Origin: Datnioides undecimradiatus
Lineage: Eukaryota; Chordata; Actinopteri; Lobotiformes; Datnioididae
Reading direction: 5' to 3'
Assembly (NCBI GenBank): GCA_008933995.1
Contig: WARS01000036.1
Span: 7,921,285 to 7,985,284, forward strand
Length of the DNA stretch: 64,000 bases
Below the pieces are notes generated by a model. The model was given only the letters and a program-made list of their open reading frames with translations. It was not told where the DNA came from and ran no database searches. The position numbers were made by a program, and so were the translations under genes. Each line of letters starts with the position of its first letter. Within the stretch, counting starts at the first letter, position 1. Positions 1 through 14,350 of the stretch are shown piece by piece.

Positions 1-112
1 CAGTGGGAGATCAGATGAGCTTGACACTTTGAGTAAAATACAGAGCACTACCGCTTCCTCTGTCTGTTTGTGTGTCCTCGTATTATTTATGTTATCTCAT
101 ACAGGCATATGA

Positions 113-113
<1 letters not shown>

Positions 114-170
<57 letters not shown>
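114..170. repeat. (CA)n microsatellite
   Basis: About 28 perfect CA units. Confidence 0.98.
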
Positions 171-173
<3 letters not shown>

Positions 174-2636
174 TCCTAGTAATAATTAAGATAGAAAGAA
201 ATCGTGGAAAAATAGCAAAGGAAGTAAGTTACATGGGTTCAGCACAAAAGTAGAAAACTAAACTACTACCATTACAAATGTACTTTGGAGCCCAGTGTTG
301 TCCAAAGATCGACTGTGAGAACAGAAACCGGTTTTGCAGGAAAAAAGTTTGAGCAATGTGAACTGGCCTGCCTCAGCTGGCTCTTGGCGTCGCCTACGAC
401 TCACCCTGTCAAGCTGCCAGTAGCCGTTTTTTTGAAAATAAGGCATGTTACCTGTTTTTAACAGCCAATCAGCTCGAAATGAAGTCAGCTGGCCAAGTCA
501 GTTACAATGAGTCAGCTGGTTGAAATTGCAGATTTGAATGAAGGAAAGAGAGGAACTGAGAAGGGGCAAATTGACCAAAGAGAAGACGGGGGTTCATGTT
601 TCATGTTTACATAATAAATTTGCATAAACCCGCTGGGTATGTTGCTGTTTGTCACAGATTATATCCAGCTAAAACACCTAGCATGAAAATGATAGTATCA
701 AAAAATAATGATAGCTCAAATGATACACCATCTCATCTAGCTGCATTGACGTAAACTGGCAGATTTTCAGAACACTTTGGGCAGACATATTACAAATATT
801 TGCAAGTTTTAGTTCATCTCATCATAAGTGTTTCGTATGAACTGAGCTCCAGAATCTTTATCAAGAATTAAACATTTGATAAATCCTGTCCACATTGCTT
901 TCTGTAGCTACACCTGTCACAATTTGTATTGTAAAAATCGGTCTGATCGGTCAATAGCTTTATAGAGGAGTGGTGTAGCAAGCAGTCCGTGATGTACGAC
1001 TGATTTTTAATCAAATCCCCATCCATATATAAACGTTAAATGTCCAAACTTTTTAATTGTAGCCTCCATGGCAAACTTTTGATGGTAGCATAGTGTTGAC
1101 GAAGCCTTGGGATACGCCTCTGTAATGAGGAAAAACAATGAGAAAGATAACTGCACATTCATTAGTCTGTGTGTGTGGATGGTACTCTGGGCTCATTTGC
1201 AATTATTTGCAACTGGCTGACAGCTGTCACTTTGACACAGTCAGTTGACACAGCCAAGGTCTTGGTCGGAGGCATAAATGATTTCCACAATGCTGAATAC
1301 ATTTAGGCAAAATGAATAAACGTTTCATTAACACGTCACATTCATCTATGCAACAAAATGAACAATTTCACTATCACATAATTGCTTTATCTTTAGAATG
1401 TAGACCTTGATTACACAACACAACAAAAATATCAATTACTTGTCTTTAAAATCACTCAGATCATTCTCGCATGTTTTATTTTCTCTCTGCAGATGAATGC
1501 AGCCATGCAGAAGTCAAAACCTTGAGTGTATTTGAAGGCTGAGGCGGTTTTGATTCGGGCCTGCACTGCATTTCAACCCTTTCCCATCACACATCCTGTC
1601 TGTGTTCGCTGTCAACTGTCATAAGGCAAAAAAACCGCTGAAAGCACATCTGTGAATATTAGAGTCATGGCAGAATGTCACTCTCCTTTTACAGTAATAA
1701 TTACAAGCTCAATCCCCATAAAGGGCCTCCACAGAAACCATCACCATGAAAATAGGGAAAAAAAAAACAAACCACAGTGTGCTGCATTTGCTGTAATCTG
1801 CAAGCAAATGATCTGGCCCCCAAAAAGATGCAAAGTTTTTCATTCTGGGCTGAGAAAGTGCAGAATAAATGGGCTCCTTAAACAGTAACAATTGTTTATT
1901 ATGAGCATCACAGACCAGAAGGGAGAACAAACTTAATTTATCTAACTCTCACAGCTTGAACTGCTTCATTTTGAGATTTTATAAGACAAACCGTTGGAAA
2001 TTAAAACAAATTTGTCTATAATTTGCTTTTCAAATGAGGCCCTGTGAGCTGAATGTCTATCACAGTATCCCATATGATCAAAGAGGCTTTCTGCACAGTC
2101 CTATCATAACACACCACATCCAATCTTCTGAAAATGTGAAAAGAGATAAAATAGAAATAAGGAGGGGTAGAGGAAAAGGGGTGCGAGGATATGAGAGATC
2201 TTACAGATGCTGTTATGAGATTTTCAGTTTGGGAGCTGCGAGGTCTCCTGCTAATGGAACATCAGTCTGAGTGGGTGTGTGAGTGTAAGTGTGTGTCCTG
2301 TGCTATAACACAGAGGTCACAATGACTGAGGGGGGAAAAAAGACCTCTTCATTTAATAAAAAGGGGTCTCTGAAGCATTCTTTCATGTCTCCTTACACGG
2401 CCATTCTTCTTCAGGCTCTGTCCCATTTTTCTGCTCACAATTTTCTCCTCACTTGAGCTTCCATCTACACAGCCCCCCTCCCTCCAACCTATCCACGCCC
2501 CCTCTCTCTGCCACATTATCTGGTGAGTTTTCCTTTTCGTTTGACTAGTTGCTTGTCATCACCCAATTATCACTTTTTCTGTTTTTCTCAGCCTCCTTCC
2601 TCCTCCAGCTCGTCCTCTCATGACTGTCTTAGAATA

Positions 2637-2657
2637 CAGGCAGGCAGGCAGGCAGGC
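2637..2657. repeat. (CAGG)5 microsatellite
   Basis: Five tandem CAGG units. Confidence 0.95.
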
Positions 2658-2848
2658 ATGCTTTATTGAGCACTCTACATGTCAGTCATCTTAGGGGGCC
2701 ATAAAACTAGTAAAGGGGATAACATCTGCTCTGTTTGAGAGAAACAGAGCGAGGCCCCTGTGGCTATTACAGCTCATTATACCTAAAGGTAGTGGGAGAG
2801 GCACATCAAAATCAGTCTGTCTCTCAGTCTCTCTTTCTCTCTCGCACT

Positions 2849-2873
2849 CACACACACACACACACACACACAC
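2849..2873. repeat. (CA)n microsatellite
   Basis: About 12 CA units next to a CT-rich stretch. Confidence 0.95.
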
Positions 2874-5055
2874 CCAAACACACAGATAGTCAAGCCTGAG
2901 GGGACAGCTGCTCCCTGACACACACAGAGTAGTATAAGGGACTGAGGTACTCCCCTCCACTCACCCAAACATTTTCTCCAGAGCTGTGACTCAGCCATAC
3001 CCCGGTCATCGGATCACGCACACTCCTAAGGGGTGTGCTGCTTATTAAAATTATTTATTTATAGGATAACATAACACACAGTAGGTTCACAACAGAGCTT
3101 ACTGGATATGTGCAGAGTTTCAAAAGTCACAATTTTAAATGACTAATTCTGTCATAGCATTTTAATTATATTACTCCAGCATGTTTTGAAAGTTTTCATG
3201 CAGATGAACCCTTCATTTAAATTTTTTTTTTTTTACATGTTTATATTGCTCTATTTCACGGGTCCCTTATTTTATGAATACATTTCCTGCTAATTTTCTG
3301 AATAGCATGAGTCGAACCTCCTCTGAGGGCACAGAGGAAGACACAAGGGGACTGATCATATCTCCCGGCCTATTTTATCGGTCATTTCAAGAAGAAACTT
3401 TTTTGATTTTACAGCCAGCAAACTAACTGTTTTGGTTAAATCACTGTGATTCAAAAACTCTTAAGAAGAGAAGAGATGACATACCAACTATACTAACTGA
3501 ATACTTTCTCAACTTCCCATTAAAAGTGTAAATATATTATCAAATTACGCTGCTCACCAGAAAATTAAGTCACATATCGGCTCTTTTTCAGAAAAATACC
3601 TGGTAAATATAAAAAAAAAAAGACACATAAAACTAAGTGTTACTAATATAATGCATGCTAGTGAATGGAAATAATATTTAAAAACATGTTTAGGAATATC
3701 TCTAAAGCACTTTTCAATCGTGCTTCACCAGTTTGTTTTAGCAGCCTTATACGCATTTTTATATGCATGTAGTTTTCTCGCTGGACAGCACAAACAGAGA
3801 AGGAGACGTACAACAAAAGGAGAAAGTAGGAGAATAAAAGAAAAGAAAGATGGGCAGCAAGTGAAGGAGTGGGCTCTGTTATTGTAGCAGGAGAATGGTG
3901 ACGTGGCGTTTAAAGCCTGAATGTTGTGATAAGCGAGGGATCCGTGGTGAGAAGACGCTTTCAAATATGAGACGCTGTTTACACAAAGGCAGAAGAGGAG
4001 GATTTAACACTAACTAAGACGCACGCAAACACGCACGCACACACGGGCACACACATATATACACAATATGACACAACCTCTCACTGAGGCCCAGCCAGGA
4101 AATGAGCCTGAGTGAGTGTGTTGGGAAGATGGAGAGTAAGCGGGAGATTAAAAGGCAAGGCGTGAGAGGAGGGGTAGTCTGAAGAGAGGTGGGAGTATGA
4201 AAGACAAATCTTCCTAAGAGCATTTGAGAAGAGCTGTGTGCAAAGCTATCGTTGACTGAAATCCGTTACAGCATCAAAGATTTACTCATCATGCCTAAAC
4301 ACATGAAATACTCCATCCACACCCCCCCCAATTCATAACGCCCTCCCTTTCTCTTTCTTTCCGTATATTTCTCTTCTCATCTTCACAGGCCTCAGACTCA
4401 CTCTCTCCATCATTTCACAAGTCTCATAAATTCTTTGCCCATTTCCTGTCTGCCCATGAATCCAAAGAACACGAAGCGTCACAGCAAACACTCAGAGCCC
4501 AAGAAGAGCGAAACACATACAGACGCCACCCCTGTGTGTGCGCGCGTCTGTTTGTCTTCTCCATCGCTGCTGTCCTAGAGGTTGTTAGCACATGTGCAGG
4601 GTTTTGCTCCATCTGCTAACATCAGCACAAACACACACCCCAGAGTCATTACCACTTCCACACACACAAATACACACAAATACATACACATGCAATAACT
4701 TGTTTTCCTACAGGCACATGAATGCACACAAACACGTGATATGCAATTATTTGTATGCACACACAAAATACACCTTCCCACTTGTGCACTATAAACAGCA
4801 TTTATCAAGTATATTATGATTCTAATATTACTGGAGGTGAAAGTATTAAAACTAATAAGCTCCATCCCTGTGCTGCGCTTACTGTCTCTCTCGTTTTTCT
4901 CCCCTCTCTATAGCCCTTACAGGAGCTCCCACCATCTCCCTTCATCCTTCCCTCCATCCGTCGCTCCAGCCCCAGATGGTAAAGCACTGTGACCAATTAA
5001 AGACTTCCCTGAGGATAGAACCAGTTATAGCCCCAGCCATCTGACCACTTCTGAG

Positions 5056-5056
<1 letters not shown>

Positions 5057-5085
<29 letters not shown>
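5057..5085. repeat. (TG)n microsatellite
   Basis: About 14 TG units. Confidence 0.95.
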
Positions 5086-5086
<1 letters not shown>

Positions 5087-6979
5087 CGTGTTCAAGTAAA
5101 CCTTACAAAACATATCACTGTGTTTTAATCAGTGTACAAAGCCTTGTTTTTGGGCGGGTTCCACATGCCTGCTGAAAAAAGAAGAGGTATACTGGTATAC
5201 GAGTCCAGGAATGCAATCATATCTAAAGCCTTCTGTGCATAAACACACAATGACAAGATCTGTGGTATCACTTTGTTAGAGCATAGTGCAAGGCAGGGAT
5301 TGAGTGGAGCAGTGTGTGGAAGCTGGCCAGAGGTGCAGAGTATTAGCAGGTGTGCGTGTGTTGTGTCGGTGTGTGAGAAACAGTGTCTTTGAGGGAGAGA
5401 CACAGAGCAAGAGAGAAAAAAACAAGTAGAGTGTAGCTAAGGGAGGTGGGCAGCACTCAATCACCAGGCATCCATCCAGCAGGGCAGCAGATGAGGGAGC
5501 AACTGTCTGTCTGAGCTGCCAGCACTGAGGGGAATTAGGCATATGCCAACCCCACCCCACCCCTCTCAATTATACATACACACTCACATACACTCACACC
5601 CATCCTTCTATCCCACATCTCAAGGTGGTTGCCCTGGCACGGGGGCACAGGTGGCAACATATGTCTGCTGTCTACCCTTCAGTCAACTGAGAGGGCGGGA
5701 CTGGTCATGCCTCCGTTTGCTTCCGTGTGTATGTGTGTGTGGGGGCGGGGGGTGGGGCCTGTCTGCACAAAGTCCTTCCTAAAGCTTTTAGATATCTGTG
5801 AGTGTGTGCATTATTACATTCCGCACTACAAGATTTTAGATAGCGGTGTGTCCCTGAGACGGAGCTTGAGGGTCATCAGTTTGCTTTCCTCGGTTCTGCT
5901 TCGCCAAAATGAGTTCAGCCTCCGAGGCTTCTCCACTTTTACTTTTTCACTTCTGTGCCAGCACTCAAGACGAGCCTGCGGCCCAGCTCTACAGCCCAGC
6001 TCTACAGCCCACACTCAAATCCATTACATTAGACGTTGTAACTAAACCTCTGTTTGCCATTGCAAATGACGAGGCTGCGATTAGGATGCTAATGAGGTGG
6101 GTGCAATGCTAATCTTTAAACTGGTTTTAGCAGTCCTTGCTGACAAGCCCATGCCAAGAAAGGGACGAGGAGGTGGTGAAAGCATTGTTGCACTTAAGTG
6201 ACCTCTGTTGAACCTCTGACCATACCCACTATCACAGCTGGACATCACACTTGCTGCCTCATACAGCTTCTGCTTTTCATTTATCGGGTTTCTCCAACCT
6301 TGTCACAACGTTACGATCAACAGAGTGCAGCTTATGTGCTTGAGACTATAGCCAGCTGTGTTGCACAAACATCACTGCCAACCACTTGTCCTGGTTCAGT
6401 TACTCTTCTGCAATACTGGTTTTATACCTCTCCACGCAGAGGCCATATCACAAGTGTACTAACTCAGCAGGTGTCTTGAATAACTGGCCTTGAGTGAGTG
6501 CCCATGTCTGTGCATGTTCTTATATGAGTGTGTGTAAATGGATTCAGATGGCAGTGTGTGTATTTGTGTCCGTGTCAAAAGGGGTTATCAGATGTACGGC
6601 TTGAACCAGGAAAAACCTCCTGCCACCTCCCGTGCACTCAGATAAGGCTTCAAAGCAGCTGCCAACATCAAACAATCCAGCAGCTGCCTGAGTGTCCTGG
6701 ACCACACTCACATGAGTCCTGGAGGCTATTATAGTGCAAGTTCCACTTTTTACTGACACACATTTTAAAGACGTGAACACAAACACTCGTTAGCATATCC
6801 ATTCACATCCATATTCATGCTGAATTCATATTCAAACTGTGGCTGTGTTCTGTTAATCTCAGGGAGAAGAGGCAGTAGGCCCCTGAGGGTTAGCGCTTAG
6901 CTAAGCTAATCAAATCAACTACAGAAACAGTTGCACATCTTTAGCCCATTATATAAACATTAACAAACATATACACTCA

Positions 6980-6999
6980 ACACACACACACACACACAC
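6980..6999. repeat. (CA)n microsatellite
   Basis: About 10 CA units followed by GTGTGT, forming a short inverted CA/TG junction. Confidence 0.9.
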
Positions 7000-9739
7000 G
7001 TGTGTATTTGTTAACATATTAAATCCTTTCTCATTAGCCTAGCTCAGTAGCGTGGGTGATGGGCTAAATGCAGAGCATCTCTGACATCATTAATATTTTC
7101 ATAAGGGTAACAACTAAAATTTCCAAGGCAGTGTACACTTGAAAGTGTGTCTGTGGGCTACGAGAGCATTTAGATTCCTGTTTAATGGCAACAGCTTCCT
7201 AATTGGCCCCACATACTACTCAGCAAGCAATATTTGAGGCAAGAGGTACGGCTTCAGTGTTATTCTCATACAGATGTCGTTCAAGGGTCCACCTGGCTTC
7301 TTGTATTAAAAAACTGATCTGGGACCACCGGTTGGCCAACTCCAAATTATATTCAGTGTAATTGGGCAGTGTGTGTCTGTGTTTCACAACCTCATTAGGT
7401 AGCTGGATCCCCGGTATCAATGCATCACCTTTTTTTTTTTTTCAGTGTGAACTCTGAAGTGCATCAGAAAGGACTTCTGGCTTTTTGACCAAGGTTGCTT
7501 GTTAATTAATGTCACATAATGCTTATCATTGGTATTCTCTTTCAATCTGTTTGTTTTATTTGTCTGTCTGGAAGAACAGCGGTGAGGATCAGGTCTAATT
7601 ATCTGTCTGACTGCTTTCTGGTCCCTTTTTTAAAAATGCATTGATGGATGTCACGTACAGGCATTCCACAGGTTTGTTTGGGATCTGGGGTCTAAAACAT
7701 TGGAACTGTGAAGACCTGTATCGCAGTGCATCAAAGTTAATTTCTCCAATACAGAAAATACCTTTGTACCTGAATGAGTCTATTGAGTGTTGGCAAGATC
7801 CACCTTCGAGTATCTAATACCAACATGTTTGCAACTGAGATGACACATCTGAAGACAAATTTAAAATGTAGTTGCTCCTCTACAACGCAGCCCCTTCTTC
7901 TTTATTAGCATTAGTGTACAAATGTCGAAATCTAAAACATACCTTTCAAGACAAAACCCTCTACAGTTGTCCCCAGTCTACACATGTACATACAGTATGG
8001 TACAGTTTCCCCTGCCGAACTTCAAAGTCGCGGGGTGTCTCATTTTCTCTGTTCAGCAGCAATGTTTTATTCACACGGCTATATGTTGGATTCAGCAGTT
8101 GTATTGTCTACCACAGCGATCTGCTGGGTTGTTAAAGCCCTCTTCAGTGATGTTCAGTAGAAAGGATGCCATCCGATGGGAGCACTACAGCACAGTCTCT
8201 CTCAGACTCAATTATGGGTGCGACATCTGTCCTGACTGACAGCTCGCTACAGTGTGTGACTGCGACTGTGTTTGGGTTTCTGTGTGTGTTTGCGTGTGTG
8301 TGCGTGGCGGGTCCGAGTGGCAGTAATGTTATTGAGCAGGAAGCCCTGTCCGCTAAAGTAGATGAGATGTGCAAGGAAATGGCGAGCCAGACATAGTGAT
8401 AAAATCGCTTTCCATTTGGAGTCCTGCCTGGTCCGCAGCTTAGAGCCAGTATGTGCTTACATACACACATGCACTGGTGCACACACACCCCCACAAAAGG
8501 CGGCAGAGAGGGGAATGTATTTGTAAATGAAACTGAGAGGTGATAGTGGGGCCAGAGAAAGGGGGAGCAGAGAAAGCTGGAAGTGTCACTGCAAGGAGAG
8601 ACGAGGAAGATAAAATGCTCCAGTCACACACAGGCCACTGCTCCCAATCAATACAAACAGACATAGAGATACAACTTCTCTTGTCTATTCATCTACACTT
8701 TCTCTCCTCTATTCGACTTTTCTTCCAGTACACCTTACTATATCTTTCTTTGTCAGCACAAGACTTCACCCATATATTTGCCTTCTATTAAAAAAACCCT
8801 TCTCCCTCCTCTGTCTTGATTCAATCACTGGTTCCCTCCACTTCAATCACCCTCGTGCCTTTCTCCTGTAATAAAGCTCAATGAACAGCTGTATTGACAA
8901 AACCATATACCTGCATGACCTACACCAGCTGGGGGCCGAGGCGGTGGACCAGACTGGATCGACTCCGGAGCTTTGGATTGATGGGAGAGGGAGAGAGACA
9001 GAGATAGACACAGAGAGAGAGAGGTAGAGAGAGAGGATATGGAGGGGCGGGGTCTCGGTGTCACCCAGTGTAAAAGACAGAATGTGAGATGACATCTCCA
9101 CATTTGGTCTATCTCATTAAGTGAAGTGGAGGAGTGCAACTTGGCAGCACCGACTCCCTCATGAAAAGAAAGGCAAAGGGAGAGACGCAAATCAGACACA
9201 CACACGCATACACACAACGCTGAGCTCAGCAGAAGCATGATTCAACCATCCTTGCTCTGTATATATGTTTAGCTGTGCACAGGCTCAGCTATGCTAAGAA
9301 AAATCAACACTCCTGTTCTTTGCCCTCTTCAGGAACAGCAAACACCAACACACACAAAGGTGCACACACACGTGCATTTTGACCTTGGGCAGCTATTGCT
9401 TCGGATTTCTAGCTTAGTTGGACCACAGCTTCATTACGTAAAAGGATTCCTTTCCTCCACAAAAAATGGAAGATAATAAAATGTAGGCCATAAATTTAAT
9501 GAAAATGAAAAGTGTGACTGGAGAAATGTGGTATTTTACTGAGGCTTGTCCTGAAAATGATTCCCCCAACAGTTTCCCTCTTCCTTAATTGAAATTCTTA
9601 GGTCTCATCTCCAGCCCTTTCCTTCTTCCTCTTTCTTTCTCAGTCTCCTCAATTTGTGCTGGCTAATTGCATTTAGAGCTCGTATGGTGGTTGGTAACTG
9701 CATTAACCTTAGGAGGTACATCAGGCAAAGACTATTTAA

Positions 9740-9840
9740 AACGCACCCCTATAGCGCCAGTTGTATTGTGGGTAATGCCTCGGGGAGGTGTAACCAATCA
9801 CATTGGAGTCGAGAGGATGAGCTCATCATTTATTGGTCAC
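9740..9840. promoter_or_regulatory. Promoter-like motif cluster in igsf3 intron 2
   Basis: ATTGTGGGTAATGCC, whose reverse strand holds ACCCACAAT (ZNF143/THAP11-like), is followed by CCAAT at 9794 and ATTGG (reverse CCAAT) at 9802 and 9832. The two reverse CCAAT boxes lie 30 bases apart, as in NF-Y-type promoters. No gene is visible beside it. Confidence 0.25.
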
Positions 9841-11330
9841 ACGCTCTATTCAGCATCGCCCCACTACCAATTTCGAATACTGCCGCTTCTGTCCCCATTC
9901 CTCTCTCTTCCAATTTCCTCATCTCTGCCTTTTCGCACCATCCATCTCACTTTCTTTTCTTCAAAGCCAGTCAATGCCAAACTTGATTTTTTTTCTAGTG
10001 TCACACATCTGAAGAACAACCTTTTTCGTCCTCTCTCGTGTGGTGGCAGTGAATAACAGCAAGAAGCAAGACTGCCTCTGTTTGAAAATTCACCAACACT
10101 TTGGTTCCTCAGCTCTATTACTATATTACTACACTACTGGGAATGGATGACTGCTGCCAAATGCGGAGGCTTGAATCTGTATATCTGCCAGCAGGGTGAC
10201 TCCTATGTGCTTTCGAGGACAGTAAGGGTATATGGGAGCTTCATAAGTAAGAGCAGTGTGATGCTTGTCTCAGCGAAGGCTTGCTGTTCTGCTAGCTGTT
10301 GGACTCGCTCACACACAGGCTGGTGCGTAGGATAAGGACAACCATGATGGCCATGTCAGGCTGTTGTCCTTTTCTTGTGCAATCTGATGTGTAGGAGGAA
10401 GTCAAACACACACAAGCGCAAACAAGCACACAGAAACGCACACTCAGATGCAACACACCAAGCTTAGTCAACCTCCCAGATCAGAGTACGGAGGAGTGCA
10501 CAGAGAAACCACGTGTGACCTTTGACCTCAAAGCACTTCATGACAACCAGGTTAAACTCATGCCTTGTGTAACAGTTAACCAACAGCTGTGGAGCAACAA
10601 CAATACCTACGCCTGTGGAAAAAAAAGACACACAAACTATGAGAAACATGAGAATAAATTCACAAATAAAGATGTTTCATTCGCTCCAAATTCATTTACA
10701 ATGAGAGAGGCATTCTTTTCTCTACATGGGTCACACAGTCACCCAGACTGCAGCAGGTAAATGTTGGAGGGGTGGATGACGCTGCAGTATGTTATCTTAC
10801 CATTATAAAAAAATAAAAACCAAAACAGAACTTTTACAAAAAAACAGAAGTGTTTCCTGTAGACGCAGCTTCATTCCTTGATGCTTTAAAGGTCTTTTGA
10901 GATTTAAAAAACACAAAACAAAACAGAAAAAGGAGCCAAACTGCTGCATTTATGTGGCATTTGTGAGACAATTACTACGACAAACACATCCAGTTTGATT
11001 TACTCCTCTCAGCTTGTCAATAAAGGAAAGAAGTAACAAACCATAAATACTTGTTAGTAAAATTAATTTACTGTAGTTTTTGGTGTTTTAGGAGCAGTTT
11101 GTGCTCAAAATAAAAAATAATTTGCTTTAATTGTTTGTTTTTTGGCCACTGGAGGCTAAAACAAGCTATAATCACACTGACATATTACTATTTACAGATG
11201 ACATGATAAAAGTTTCCTATTTGCACATCCAGCTAATACATTCCAAAAATAGTATTGTAGTATATGTAGCTGTGTTGTTGGCCACACAATAACCACCACT
11301 ATTCCACTTATTTTAAGCCCAGTTTTTGGT

Positions 11331-11640
11331 CTCCATCAACCCCTTAGGGAAGTATCTTGCTTATTAGCTGCTAAATGCTATGTTCACCATCTAGTCACCA
11401 ACTGTCACTCTGCTGTTTGGTGCTGAGCAGGTCACATACAGTGGGATGTTAGGGTTTTTTTTTAAGTGCCTGCAGCTGCTGGAAACAAGGTTGATGAGAC
11501 CAGTGAGACTGAACCAGAACAGTTCAGTTGTGAGGTGTTGAACCGAAAAACACCATGAAGCTCTGTGGAAAAATCTGCTGGGAGATAATTCTTTGTGAGT
11601 TTTTGTCAGCAGGAGACTTTACATTTATTCTTATTTCTAA
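11331..11640. repeat. Possible degenerate interspersed repeat
   Basis: The stretch with TAGCTGCTAAATGCTATGTT, CTGCTGTTTGGTGCTGAGCA and the following AACACCATGAAGCTCTGTGG resembles a dispersed fish repeat known to me only from its wording. Boundaries are approximate; it lies in igsf3 intron 2. Confidence 0.35.
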
Positions 11641-13969
11641 AAAACTGTAATAGACACTTTAAACATAGGCCAATATTTTATTTACAGTTATGGCACAGTG
11701 GTGACTGGAACTACCTCTCTAGCCACTAAGCCTCTTTGTCTTCCCATTCAAAATTAGTAAAACAACAATGGAAATGACAACTCTAAACTCTCTCTTTATT
11801 AAATAATGATGTTCCTGCATCTCTGTGTCACTCCACGATTTAGAGGACATAATCCAGTATAGTGCCATGATGGTGAATTATTCTTTTTGCATGTATAATA
11901 TTACTGCACTGCCTAAGGCAGTATTGGCACTAAGGGTCTGAGATGAGCTATATTTTCATTAATCTAACTTTAGTATCACAGACGGTGGAAAAAAGAAACA
12001 AACACTCTTTCTCTCTACTTATTCCCTTAAAGAAAAGTGTCTTGGGCATACAAAGAAAAGCAAAGATCATCTTTCCAGGCAATCAACCATGGGAACAGTT
12101 GAGGTGTCTGATTCAGTGAGCCTGACAATACAACACACGAAAACACAGCGTCACAGTATCGGGGAGAACAGTGTCCAGGTGCACTGCAGAAACTGTTTTC
12201 CTCCTCAGGCGTCAGGTATTAAGTTCCACGTTAAAACCCTCCTCTGCTCTTAGTGCACAGAGGTGACAGTGGATGAAACGCATCCCTGTGAGTAAGCCTT
12301 AATGCAACACTCAGGGCACAGATTACCACGTGGCCTTCTACCCCTACAATTAACCCAAACACCCCACCACCAGACACACACAAACTCACACAGACAGAAA
12401 CCTCCTGTCTGCTTCTTCTATCTAATGTCCTTCCTCCCCAGATCTCCTCTAGAAAATTCCCATCTGTGGTTGTCCTTTCACATCACCCTTGAAACACATA
12501 TTCTCTAAGGCAACATCAGCAAAGGTATTTTTTTATACAACAGGGCAAGAGCAAATTAGAGAAAGAGGCCAGGGCTGATGAATGGAGACAGACAGATGAC
12601 AGAATGAAAGACAGGAGAACAAGGAAGAGAAGATGGATAGGAGAGGGAAGGAAGGGGGCGGAGGACGGACAAGGTATTGTTTGTCTGCGCCCATCTAAGG
12701 AGGCGTGCAGCTGCTGGGGGAATCACAGATGGGCTGAAGATGGGAGAAGACCCTGCTGCGTACCCCTGACCTCTGAAAGTGGGTTAAGAGGTTAAAGACA
12801 CAGAAAGGCTCAGATAACAAAGTCCCTAAACACCTCAGCTCATGCACACACACTCGGCCTATCTCCCTCACACGCATTTCTATAAATACTGTGTGCTATC
12901 AGCAGTGCTGTTTTAAAGTGGCCTGCGCCTATGCCCTGACCCACATTCAGATCATACTGCTCATCCAAGGAAATACAACTGCTGAGGTCTGGATAATAAC
13001 ACTTGTTCAATGAAAAAAAATGCAGGCTATTGATCTGTTAACCACTCAGTGACTTTAGTTTCTACAGCCTGACCTGAAGAAAGTTCTCAGTTCACTGGTA
13101 CATGAAAAAAGTGCAAATGGAATTTTCTGGCAATAAGTATTTAGTTTGAACTTTGACCCTAAGAGGAAGGTCAGTCAAGTCAGGGATAAAGGCAGGAAAC
13201 TATGAAGGGAATGGGATCCCCAACTATGACAGCTGTGTCTTAAGTAATGCAAGCCTGATGAGTAGATCTAAATATGACTCTGGCAGAGAGATCGGGAAGG
13301 GGCAGGAAATAGGTAACCAGTTTGAAACAGTCACGTCAGCCCAGCTCAGGGCACAGAAAGAGTACAGTAGATGTGAGAAGGAGGTACGACAGTTCGTGGA
13401 GGGGTGTGAGTGAGAGTGGGACTGAGAGAGAAAGATAGGGGAGTGCTTGGTTTTACCCGGTCAGAACAGATGGGACATTGTGTGACACTTCCTCTCACAC
13501 CCTTTCCAAAGGGTGCACAGATCACAGCTAGCTGTTGGACAGGCTCTGGTTATTGTTTTTTTATTGTTATCAGCCTGGCTTCAGATTCAGAAGTGGGACA
13601 TATTACATTAGCATATTACAAGCACTTTGAATTACCTCTGCATATGAAAGACACTACATTATACAAACAAACTACTGGCACTTACATCGTCTTAACATTG
13701 CTCTGGAGCACAACTAGGGGCTAAATGCTACTGAGGCCACCTTTAAAGAAAAGACAGGTAATTAGCTTGTGATCACCTATTCCACGGAGTGATTTGGCTG
13801 ATACTGATTGCCCGATTTATTTGTAAACACTCATTGTGACTTGATCAGATATAACAGCGATACATTTACAGTCATATGTTTAACGTCAGCACATGACCAT
13901 CTGTGATAACAACATGTGGTTTTCCTGTAAACTGTGTATGTGTGTGTCTGTGTGCACTTAGAGACTTAC

Positions 13970-14350
13970 CAGTGAGGTTAGTGCGTGCGCTGTAGGATCC
14001 CAGGTACTGTCCATCTGTGTTGGGCGTGTAACACTCAAACAGACCTTGGTCCTTGGCTTGCACTTTGGTGATGTGCAGCACAGCTGAGTCGCGGCTCAGC
14101 CTCTCCACATAGATCTCTTTGCTATTCACCCTCTGGGAATAAACGGCATAGGCATAATTTGGCTGAGCCGTGCTGACGATGCGGATCTCCCTGTCCGGTG
14201 CTGACGGTAGATACATGGACCACTCAAAGTCCTGCTCCACTCCCTCCTTGTAGCCTGTCACATTGCACCAGATAGTCACATGAGAGCCCTCCGTCCGAAT
14301 CAGTGGTCCACTTTGCACTGTTACCACTCTCTGAGCCACGGCAACACCGG
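13970..14350 (-). CDS. igsf3: igsf3 exon 2 (Ig domain 1)
   Basis: 381 bp, phase 1 to phase 1. It completes the signal peptide and encodes one whole V-type Ig domain. The acceptor reads ATCTGCAG at 14351-14358 and the donor ACTG/GTAAGT at 13969. Family hallmarks are the GPLIRTEG start, FEWSMYLPSAPDREI in the C-C' region, YAVYSQRV, and DQGLFECYTPNTD. The frame stays open past the donor to a stop at 13872, but that tail is intronic. Confidence 0.9.

Larger units (their letters stand above)
1..13969. other. igsf3 intron 2 (partial), no exon seen
   Basis: This stretch lies downstream of igsf3 exon 2. None of its open frames on either strand shows Ig-domain cysteine patterns, splice-consistent phases or any family I recognise; they are CA/GA-rich or stop-limited. 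It holds simple repeats at 114-170, 2637-2657, 2849-2873, 5057-5085 and 6980-6999, a promoter-like CCAAT cluster near 9.74-9.84 kb, and a degenerate interspersed repeat at about 11.33-11.64 kb. The rest is unremarkable intronic DNA. Confidence 0.75.

Noticed and set aside
13872-13969. Continuation of the igsf3 Ig exon to a stop at 13872
   Set aside because: A strong GTAAGT donor at 13969 in the right phase and the end of the domain fold place the exon border there.
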